Part shown: piece by piece, positions 1-11,000 of the stretch
Layout of the letters: each line of letters opens with the position of its first letter
Position numbering within the stretch: position 1 is the stretch's first letter
NCBI GenBank assembly: GCA_944989445.1
Contig: CALYLW010000339.1
Coordinates: 404,501-468,500 of the forward strand
DNA length: 64,000 nucleotides
Direction: 5' to 3'
From: Ampullaceana balthica
Lineage: Eukaryota > Mollusca > Gastropoda > Lymnaeidae
Notes under the pieces: generated by a model
Seen by the model: only the letters and a program-made list of their open reading frames with translations
Databases searched by the model: none
What the model was told of the DNA's origin: nothing
Made by a program: the position numbers and the translations under genes

Positions 1-159
1 CTGAATCCTGTTCCCAAATTATTTTTGTGTGTATTGTCACATGGAAACGTCTCAGTTATAAAAAATTATGTCATTATTGATATCATATTGTTAATCTGTA
101 CATATTTCAGCGTATTTTCATAAATTTCACAAACACTGGAAAGTATTATCACTAATTAT
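1..159. other. AT-rich sequence, no feature seen
   Basis: No open reading frame or repeat is supported here. It may be further decayed sequence of the Merlin-type transposase fragment that starts just downstream. Confidence 0.4.
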
Positions 160-441
160 GTGTTGCTGGGGACAACAGTCATCATAAACGCTTTGCTAAG
201 CTATCAGAATGTCGCTCGCATAAGCAACGGTGTGTATGATCGCGCAGTTGTTGTGCACGCTCATAAGTTAGTTTGTTCAGTACACAGTGTCATTCACACT
301 GAAACTATCAAGGGAATGTGGATGCAAGTCAAGCGTAAATTCTGGTATCAGAGTGGTACAAGTCGTGCTCTGTTTGCAAGCTACTTGCTACTTTCAGTAG
401 CACAAAGTCACAAACAGAACGTTTTCGGCAGCTATTTATAA
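160..441 (+). pseudogene. Merlin/IS1016-like DNA transposase fragment (dead)
   Basis: The 93-residue open stretch reads like the C-terminal half of the DDE domain of Merlin (ISXO2/IS1016-related) transposases. The family block around the second catalytic Asp appears as GTTVIINALLSYQNV, with Asn where Asp is expected. The block around the final catalytic Glu appears as HTETIKGMWMQVKRK, with Lys where Glu is expected. The conserved tail YQSGTSRALFASYL follows. Two of three catalytic positions are therefore lost and there is no proper start codon, so this is a molecular fossil. No terminal inverted repeats were found, and the N-terminal half is absent. Family assignment is from remembered motif pattern, not a search. 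Confidence 0.7.
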
Positions 442-947
442 ATGCTGTGTGTCAATATTTAGTATTTAATGACTGGTTATCGGACAATAAATAACACCTA
501 TGCTTGTGATCTATCAATAAATACCATATTTTGATGTACTATACTTCCTCTTATTAGTGTAAAATAATTTGGGACTGGGATTCGGAGGATTGCCCACTTT
601 AGTCCTGTTAAATTCATGATTTTTGGAACACAATAATGTTTTTTTAAAAATGACACCAAAAACGATTTACGATTTTACTAAGTTAGGGACCACAAAATGT
701 GTTTTAATGTGACTAATTTAGATAACTCTAGTAGTTACATAAGGAACTCATTCTGGTTCTAGAGTTAGTCTATAGAATTCTGCCTTAAACTTTTGTCCAA
801 AAAATAATAATAAAAACCCTCCATTAAAATACAGAGAAAATGATTTCTTGTCTGCAAAGAGTGGCTCCAATTTGGGAAAACTTATAACTCTAGTTCATTT
901 GACAATGTTTTCTAGACAGAAATTCAATGCATTAAAGAAATAATTTT
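442..947. other. AT-rich intergenic or upstream intron sequence
   Basis: No coding exon, RNA gene or tandem repeat is recognisable. It probably belongs to an intron in the 5'UTR of the gene beginning at 1269, because that exon opens with a splice acceptor. Confidence 0.4.
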
Positions 948-955
948 ATATCCAT

Positions 956-1098
956 TAGGTGTGTACCGGATTTCAGCTCCAGCACATCCGGAATCCGGCC
1001 ATTATTAAAAATCCGACTGAGACCAGATTTCACTTCATAAATCAGGCCAAATCCATCTGAAGGCTGGATTTCAAAAATTTGAATCTGGTACACCCCTA
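956..1098. mobile_element. 143-bp hAT-type MITE
   Basis: Terminal inverted repeats are TAGGTGTGTACC on the left and GGTACACCCCTA on the right, with further imperfect pairing inward (CGGATTTC/GAATCTGG). The element is flanked by a perfect 8-bp duplication, ATATCCAT, at 948-955 and 1099-1106. An 8-bp target-site duplication together with a (C/T)A-G-GGTGT end is characteristic of hAT elements. It has no coding capacity. It lies 170 bp upstream of the first recognised C2orf42 exon. Confidence 0.88.
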
Positions 1099-1268
1099 AT
1101 ATCCATACATTGTTTTCAGATAGTAAAAATTTACTTTGATGTTACTTCAAAACCCATATTTAGAATTATAATTAGTTTTATTAGAAAAATATGTAAGTAT
1201 TTAATTTTTCTTGCAATCTAATGTGTACAAATTTTGTTATAATCTTAACATTACTTTCATAATTTCAG

Positions 1269-2017
1269 GTTAAATTCCAATAATAAATATGGCAACCAGT
1301 ACTCAGGCAGTTCCTGGAGTTGATAAGCGAAAGCACCCTTTTGGTGATTTAGGCAAACCCACCTTGAGAGGAGTAAGAAAGTGCCCCAAGTGTGGCACAT
1401 TCAATGGAACACGGGGTATAAGCTGCAAAAACAAAGATTGTGATGTTGTATTTAAGGAACGTGAGCGGAAAAAGGGACATAGTGCAGAATCTGTGAAAAT
1501 TATAACTGGCTCAACTTCTCAGTTGTATTCAGTCCGGTTACGAGATCGAGGACCTGATTATAGGGGATTTGTTCAACTCCCTTATATTCAAGATTTGGAA
1601 GGAAACCCAACTACTGTGATTGATACTAATGTACTAATAGCTGCTTCTGTCTGTTATGCAGAAAGCTGCAATCGAAGTGGAACACCTGATGCCAATACAA
1701 TTTTAAAGGGTGGAGCTGATTCATGTGTACATATTCGTGCTGCAATAGATTGTACCGAACAAGCCCAACCTATTGGGTTGAAAAATACTATCTTGAGCAG
1801 TTTACAAATATCAAATGAGATGAGACAAGCAATATGGCTTTTGGCAACTGAAACTTCAGGACCTGTTGTGCAAAGAGTAACTAAAAATATAATGGTTGTT
1901 AAATGTAAAGTGACAAAAAAACAACCATTAGGTTTTCTGCATTGTTCATTTTTTGAAACATTAAGAAATAGACAACATCCTTACTATAAATTTCAGTGTA
2001 CTTGTAGAGCCTTCAAG
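1269..2017 (+). CDS. C2orf42: C2orf42 exon with start codon (residues 1-243)
   Basis: The exon opens after the acceptor TTTCAG ending at 1268, has 20 nt of 5'UTR, starts translation at 1289 and ends in phase 0 before the donor GTAAGC at 2018. It holds the Cys4 finger and the first half (Cys237, Cys239) of the SWIM-type motif. Confidence 0.88.
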
Positions 2018-5000
2018 GTAAGCAACTGATTGCTTTTAAAATTTTATTTTAAGCTCTCATATACTTTTATGTTAACCACATATTGCAAGTATTGCTAATA
2101 AATACTACTGCATTCATTAAAATTAAAATATTTAAATCATTGACTCCAAAATTAAAAGAAAATCTTAATTCTGTCATACCTATATATTAATATATTATAC
2201 TAGGTATATACCTGGGATTTGCAGTGGAATAGTACTGCCTTAAACATTTTTATTGCAAAAGGGAAAATATGCCAATAGTTATTTGTTAAGTATCTCTTTG
2301 TATAAGACAATTTAATTTCAGCTCTCTTACTCTTAAGGATGCAACTTACAGAGGGCCAGAATATACATTTAAAAAATGTCATTAATTAATATTGAGAAAA
2401 TTGTGCTTAAGATAAAGAGCGCCATGATTTAAAGTCTTTAAACAGAACCCTCAAGTCTCTACTACCCCAGTCACTCAAAAAGCTTCTTCATTTTTTCCTG
2501 TGCATCAATTGGAATGAAAATATTTTAAAAATCTATACAAATAAATTTTAAAAAACCCCTTCCCCGCTAAAAAACAACACAGCTTTATACAGCATAGCTC
2601 AATAAACTAATGATGAATGTTATAAATGTAATGTATTTTTTTAAAAACATTATAATGAACTAACACAGCTTTATTAAAATTTATGCTCTAAAATACATAC
2701 ACTGCAGTTTTCAAATAAAAGATGTTAGAACACGCACGGCTCAAAAGAAAGTCTTTTTAAAAAATACTGGGCAAAAAATAACTATTTGAATGTCCCTTTA
2801 AGTTGTTCAATATGGAAAGGTATTTAATTTTTTTAATGTATTCGTCTCTACATTTAAAAATTTTTAAATTTAGGGGCTAAAGGGATCATTACAAAAAACT
2901 ACTAAAATCATCAGTGGGTTAAATTTATCTTCCTCTCCCCTCTAAAGAAAGTTTCAAAGTGGAGCTTAATTATGGAAATAAATGTTTCATTTATAGAGGT
3001 TAGTTTTCTTGTTTAAGTCAGAATCTTAGTACATAATATTTTTATAATACCGGGTAATTGGATCTTTGACAGTTACGCTTTAGGCAGGCAGAAAATATTG
3101 AATCATCAATGAAAAATGACATGGACCAATGAAATATTCTAACCTATGTCTCCAACTGTACATCATAGTTTTTTTTAAACTTTACTATAAAATCTCAAAC
3201 AGGCTTTCATTGACCTGACTTTGTCCATAGGGGTAATTAATCCACTTCATCTGGCAGCAATGATATTATAATTATATAGCAAGCAGGGAAAAATAGGCTA
3301 TGGAACATAACCAGATTTGTTTCCCCCTGAATGTCAAACAATTATATTATGGATACATTTTTAAAATTTTAAATATGTTAATTTAGTTTTATTTTCTCTT
3401 TCTTCTAACAATGAGATATGTAGTCTAATAGAATTTGTTCGTAGTTTGTAAAAAACTGTATTTTGGACAGTGTTTGAGCGACACTTATTCTGTGAACAGT
3501 TTTTATAAATATTGCTCTGTCCACTAGTTTTAAAAGTTTGAGGACTCCATCTTTATGACAGTTTATGGATCTGTTGAGAAATGCAAAAATAATCCTATCT
3601 AAAGTGATTGAGCATCAGGCCTTTCAAATTGTTAATTTTGAGAAAAATGTACTAGGTTAGATAGTGTGAAACTTGGAAAGATTTATTGATCACAGCCTTA
3701 ATGACAGTTTATTTAAGGCTTTTATTCCATAGAGAATATTGAGGCATTTTTTATTGAGGTGATCTGAAACCTAAGTAGCTGTTTTAAAAGATGACTGAAA
3801 GAGCCTTTTAAAAAAAAATGTACATTTAATTTGTGTTACTGCCATGCAGACAAAACTAATAAGTTATGTTATATTGTCCTGTATATACATTTCTTTTTTT
3901 TAAATTAACTTTGGATAATACTTGAAATTTAAGATGCGAAACTCACCTGCAAGAGAGGATGTGTCTAAAAGATGTGTTCATTTCTATGCCTGCATATGTG
4001 CTTTTGCTAGTGATGATAAGTTACTGGAAGAATTTTCCCATTATGTAAACCTCGATCAGGGTAAGTCATCATCCTTGTATTAGAAATTTAATTGAAATGA
4101 TAGCACTTTAAAAAGAAAGACTATGGTTAATCAATTCTTAAGCACTAAGGAATCAAAGAAAAGAAAAGTATTTTAAAAATTGTCTTTTGGCTTTGTTTTT
4201 CTTCAGCATTAAGTTCTGAGCGTCAAGTTCTAGCCATGTATCAGCAAGTTGAAGATGGCCTGACAGTGACTGGAGATGCTGACACAATGGAAGTCATAAT
4301 AGAGGATGATTTATTAGTTTCAACACCTGACAAAAAAGTTAAAAAGGAAGATCCTCTGGGTAAGTTAATCCCCATATAGATTTAAACAAATTACTGAGGC
4401 TTAATTTATGTAGTTGTTATCAATGGAGTTATATTTCATTGCTATAGTGTTGTGTTTATGAATGATGAAAGCTCCTGATTTTTTTACATGTAATTGTAAT
4501 AATGTAATTTGAATTATACAATGAGTCAATTTTACTTAAGTTGCACTGTCTGATGTTATACTACTTTCATGAAAAACATGATAAATATTCTAAAGATTAT
4601 TTTATTGTCTATTATTTGACAAATTTTATAGTGAATTATTTAATCCTAGATTTTACAATTTTAATTGTGTTGAACACATATGAGATATATTTCAGATTAT
4701 TATTATACAACATAAAAATTGGTATATCATTTACAGCAAACAAAAGCCTTTGGCATAATCAAAGATAGTTACAATGACATTACTATTGGGGATTTTGTTA
4801 AAATCGTTAGTTTTTAAAACTTTTTTGATAGCAAAGTAATTTGAAAGACCTAATAATTTTGTTTGCACAAACATACTGCTGGTCTTTTCTATGGAAATTG
4901 ATAAAGTTATCTGCCAAACAAGGCCCAGCAGTTTAGAGTTACAGTGCAGCAAATTTTGATGATAAAATTAATATGTGTTTTTGTGGAATGTACAATTTTG

Positions 5001-8000
5001 CACAGAAAAAAAATGGATAATTTTCACACTATTTAATTTTGTACACATGAACCAATGAAACTTAGAGTGAACATTCCTCAGGTTGTTTCTTTATTAAAAA
5101 GTGTTAACCCATAAACTTCAAAACTTTTTTTTAAAAGCATAAATGTAGGTTTTTATTTTGTTGAAGGTCACTGTAGGAGTTTAACTGTAATCTTCTGATT
5201 TTGAAACTTGCCAACATTTCCGGTTTTAAAAAAAACTATACAAAGGCTCCAAAAAATTATGTACAAAATTATTGAGAATCTTTTAGATAAATAGGGAAAA
5301 TTTGGAGAGAAAAAAATTATAATTTTAACTATTATAACATTTGATTACAATGTTTCGAATACACACAAACTTTGCATACTTGATGAGACTAATTAATCTC
5401 CCCTTAGCTGTGAGCGCATTTTTTAATGTTTACATTTGGAAAAGATTGCAACTTTTTAATAACTTTTATAAGCTGATTTTTGCTATTTTTGAAATCTATG
5501 AACTAAGATGAAAATGTTTAATTACAATGTACAAGTAGATGTTACTAGACATATTCTCTACATTAATTTCCTTCCCTCTTCAATGAAAATTTCTGATTGA
5601 TGGAGCATCACAAGACATGCCAGTCAAGGGTAGGATATTTTTTTAATGAGGTATATTAATGGACACAATATTCTCTGTCTCATTCAGCACAGGCAAGTAG
5701 TGCTTTACTAACTTTGCAAGAGCAAAAGCAACCAGTGCCAGTAAGCTTATATTCTGCACAGCAAAACAGCCCAGTAAAAGAAACAAATCACTCTCTACAG
5801 TTTCAGTTTAATCAACAACAGCACTTGAGTCAGCCACCAATCAACAAGTATCAAGCGGCCAAGAAATTGTGTAAGGATTTTTAGGTTATTTAAAATATAT
5901 AATATGTAGTTAATTAACAGCTTTGTTTTGGGTTGTGGTCTTGGTAATTTTAAATTTTCTTGTTTTTTTGCTGACATCGCTATTGTTGGCCTCACACGTA
6001 ATAAACCTAGACACTATCTGATTGAATGTAATAAAGTTTAATATGATCACTAAAAAAATTTCTTGTATTGTTGATCAGTTAAAATAATAAATAATCAACA
6101 TATTTTTATGTATATCTTCGAAGATGATGTTGAATTTCAAATTTATTCTATCCCCCATTGTGGCGGAGTCGTTGTCTAGGGGTTGAGGTCCCCCCTTGGC
6201 CACAGATATTTACCACGTAGACGGGTAAAAGACTTAGCAACGCTGGGTTGTTTTCTTCAACATAAGTTTAATGACATCCAGAAGCTTTGAACATATTTAT
6301 GGTACAGTACAATTGGCAGTTTACAGTTGATGGTCATACCATCCAGAGTCCTCGGCCCAACTCGACCGGATTGGACCACGTTCACAAAACTCCACACTCT
6401 ATCGTACGTCTTTCACCTGCCTGCTACTTGGCAACTTAACACTCTCCCCGCGACACACAATGTCACCCCTATTATACCCCCGTCTTGTCCGACTGGTTTT
6501 GACTGGCCCCTGGGTCAATCACCATGTCTCCCTTTGACCGTGGTCCTGTCAATTCATTACAACTTGCACGTACCTTGAGTTCACCCGCCCCCCGTTCCAC
6601 GAGGACAAGTGTTCACAACCCCATTTATGCGTAGTCATCCCCACACCACAACATCTGACCGTTTTATTTACATTGTGGAACTACCCGGTTTTCGTACCTG
6701 CGTACGAGTCTAGTCCTATACTACCTCGCTTTCGAGGGTAGCAAAGGTTATTATTACTCAAAATGATAACGATATATATACATCAATATACAAAAGAAAA
6801 AATTTGTCACATTTGAAGTATTAATATTCTTCACATACAAAAAAAAATAAAAAATCTTGGTATGGTTAAATGACTTAAATGACACCCATGTTTCACAAGC
6901 AAAGAATCTCATGGTTCAATGATTTAGATGATCCCCATGTTTTTCAAGCGAAGAAAGTCATGGTTCAGTGACTTAATTGCTCAACATGTCTCACAAACAA
7001 TGAATGGCATGCTTCAATGGTTTAATTGCTAATCATGTGTCACAACAATCACTATCCACCCAATTTTCTGTCCCTTTTCATTAATACTTGCATCTGTATC
7101 TTTATGGGACATGTTATGTATGTTTTCTGTCCCCATAGCGGGATCTCGTATGTATATTTATCGTCCCCCCCTACTGGGACCAGTTATAATCACCAGTTAA
7201 TGGGTTACAAATTATCATATTCATAATCATAACATAGTCATCGGCAAAATTTTCATGAATCAAAAATTTCATCATCATAACATATAATAAATACATATTA
7301 TCAATGTTATCCCAAATGCCTGAGGGCTCCAAACATGTTGTGCTTACATAATCAAAATGTGTCGTGCACCTAAGAATTGTCTTATCAATTCATATAATAG
7401 TAATACTGGGAATTGGTCGCTCAGACCCCCCAAGTAAATACAAAAATACATTATCATAACTCCTCATAGTTATCAACAAATAGCAGCCTCATCATCCTAA
7501 TCAAAACATTATCATCATAACAACATCTCTTATCATAAAATTTGGACTGAGGTCTCCAGTGCACAAAATTTCTTATATGATCAACACATTTGTCATGAAC
7601 ATACGAACCATTTTATTTCATTTCACAATGATACTGGTACAAGGTCACTCAGACCCCAACTTCAATCCCAAAAATATTATCATTATTCTTCATAATTTTC
7701 AACAAATTATCATCAACATAGAAGATACAATACCAATTCCGTGTTATTTACGGCGCCCTCCTATACCGTAATACTCAGACAAATTCAATGTATGCATCAA
7801 AATAACAGTCATTGTTTTTGATGTTGGAACATTTCGTATCTTTCCCATTCTAAACAAGAAACGACCCTTATTAGCATTACCAAGAGCGTACCCTAAAATT
7901 TGGTAACTACTATCATTTGTCATTGTCCCAGGCTTAATTATTAGCTATTTTGATCATTCTTGTACTCAACCCTACAAAATCTGTCCGTATACTGGTAGTC

Positions 8001-11000
8001 TTAGTGGGATTAGTGGGACCGTGATTTTCTATCAGTCTTTTGTCTGTCCCTTCCCATTGCCACCTCTATCCTCTGCGATCCTCCCTGTCGCTACCTCTAT
8101 GGCTTTTTCGGTTAAGTATACCTCCGCCTCTGAAATTTCCCCGATCACTCCTGTCACCCCCTCCACGACTTATCATATTAGCTTTACTTCCGCCCTTGAA
8201 ATCTCGCCAATAACTTCGGTCACTACATTTGAATTTTCCTCCCTGACCTCTTTTGAATTGTACTCTTTGACCCGAAGGGCTGACCATTGCGTCTAAAAAT
8301 ATACCAACGCACGAGCTAACCACACAATTAAATGTGTTCAACCGGACCCCAATTATTAATAAAACCAATATTCTCAACAGACCGGCCGTAAGCCTGTCCA
8401 GTGAGTATTTGTCCGTCATGGTTTTATGCATTCTGGCCAGTCTTGATCGCACTGTGTCATTGTTATTGTTTCTGTGTAGCTCCGTGTTTGCCCTGCTGCG
8501 TCCTTGGAGGTTATACGCGTCACCTTTGTTCAACAACTCACAACAGTGTTTAGCTGAGCCCACGTCATATTGTTGTATGGCTCCACTGAAGGGTTTCTTC
8601 TTAAGTTGCTTGTTTTTATCCCTATGTGGGATATCTGCTCTTAGCTTAGTAGCACACTCAATTTTCCCATCATTATCTTCAATATTCTCCTGGTCTCCAT
8701 CAAAAAGTTTGCTATCTTCTAGGAATTCAGTAGCAAAATCAATTTTCCCATCATTATCTTCCTTATTTCCCTTACATTCACAACATTTTGCCTCCGAGGT
8801 TAATGTTACTACTGTTTTCACGGTGTGTTCAGTGACCTTCACCCCATCTTGCATATCTAGGTCACTACTTTTTTTCTTATTCATATTAAGTAAAATTTCC
8901 CTCTTTCGAAATTGTACTTCTTTGGTCCACTTTTCGTGAGGTTTTTCAACTATTGTCCCAAGCATCTTGGACGTTCTCTGCACAATCATTGTCATGTCTG
9001 TATCATTACCAGTTAATCTTTGCGTTAATTCAGTCCTTTTCTCTTCCTTTTCAACAATGATTCGCCATAAGTCATTTATGTCTTCTTTGTTATATGCTAT
9101 GGTCAGTGTTAACTCATTATTTTTCTCTTCTCTTAGAGTTAGTGTGTCTTTAATTTCCTTTAGCTTCCACTGTAAGCTCTGCAAACATTCATCTTTCTCA
9201 GTCACCGTCTTATTCAGCCCTGATATATTTCTATCTTTGTCCTTAATTATTTTAAGCCAGCTGGATTTTTCTTCATCATTTTGAGCCAGTAGTTTGTACA
9301 TTTCGGCAATTCTCATTCTTAAGTTCATTGATTCAACTTCAGTTTCCTCTATTTTTAATCTGTCAACTTTTTCGAGATCCGTTAGTCTAGTTTCAACCTT
9401 GTTCAATGTTGACTCTAGTTTACTTACTGTCTCTTTGTGTTCCTTTAATTCATTCTCTCTAAGGGTCAGATTATTTCTCAATTCACTAATGAGTTTATTA
9501 CTTTCTTCCCTGGCTATCTCGCCAGCTGCTGGTTCTGTCACCTTAACTTCTTTCGTTACATACGGCTCTTCCCAAAATAAGCTGGCTATTCCATATAATT
9601 CTTCCTGACAGTTACTCTCGTTACTTTTTAAAGCTCCCTGTTTAATTCTACGTTTTCTTCTTTTCTCTTCATCATTTTCTAACATTTTCTCCTGTCTCTT
9701 TTCGTATTGTCGCTGCTTCTTTTCATCTTTTTTCTGTCGCAGTCTCTGTCTTTCTTCGTTTTGTCTCAATGATTCTTTATCTTCTTGCTCCCACTTTAAC
9801 CGTACCTCTTCAATTTTTTTTAACCACCAGCTATCTTCCCTTTCACCCTTTTCCTTCCCTTTATTAGCAGTCACTACATTAGTTAATTGACCCTGCTTTA
9901 TCTTCTTTTCGTTCTTATGTGTGCTCCTTTCTAAAGTATCACTAGCATAATAATTTATTGTATCATTTGCTTCATCATATTCCATTCGTGTGACTTTCTC
10001 TACATCTCCGATTCCTTCAGTCTTCTCATCACAGTCATTCTGAACTTCTATTTCTTCCGATTTAATTTCACCCTTTGTCCAAGCTATTAAGGCGTCTATA
10101 ACTGAATGATCATATCTCTTCTCTGGCTCAGGAGTATTTTCCTTGGTCTCTTTTCCTACCGCCCCCATCCTAATTTCATCTCTGACTTGTTCGGCATAAT
10201 TCTTTTCAGGTTCTACCACTTTATTGTCTGTTTCTTTAACATTATTTTCAGGTTTTACAGGGTTCTTGTCCGTTTCTTTACCATTGTTGACATTTTCAAC
10301 AACTTTCTTGTCCGACTGCGTAATCGTTTTCCCCCTTGCTAATTCTTTCCTGACTTTTTCCTTTCTTCCTTTCTTTTTGCTAGCGGCAGCAGTGTCTATC
10401 GAAATTTTCCTAGTAGTGGAATTCAAATCGCTTTTGGAAAAGTTTTTATTTCCAATTTCGGCTACCCCTTTTTGACATTTCAACTCCGGTTTCTCAGTCA
10501 CGTGTTTGGTTCTCGATTTATATCTTTTCTTTGGTCCCGAAGTGGTTTGAGTAATTAGAACGTTATTATTTGTACCTATCTTGTCTTCCTCTTTAACTCC
10601 TCTATACATTTCATCGGCCATTTCTAGTTCTCTTTGTCTCTCCATTTCTAACCTTCTTGACTCCTCCGCTCTTTCTTCTTTCCGTTTCTCTCTTTCCTTA
10701 TCTTCCTCGCTCTTCCTTCTATCTCTTTCCTTATCTTCCTCGCTCTTCCTTCTATCTCTTTCCTCATCCTCCTCCCTCTTGTACGCCTCTATAACCCATA
10801 TCTTAGCCTCCTCCCCTTCAAATCCCAGCTCCGGGGCACTTTGTTTAAGTTTTTCTACATTAGGCAACCACATTTTAATGTTTCTATATTAATAGTCACT
10901 CTACGGTCACAATATAAAATTCGTCCACCGTCTTTTTTGACTCTCACCTTTACACTCAAAATGTTCTACTATCTAATATTTTTACAATATTTTACAATTC

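Noticed and set aside
6327..6578. 83-codon ORF present twice (also 11750-12001)
   Set aside because: Lies entirely inside the LTRs and is duplicated because the LTRs are duplicated; no recognisable protein.
8021..10892. Several long plus-strand ORFs opposite the 935-codon ORF
   Set aside because: They are antisense shadows: Ser/Leu/Phe-rich translations of a Glu/Lys-coding strand, with no domain of their own.
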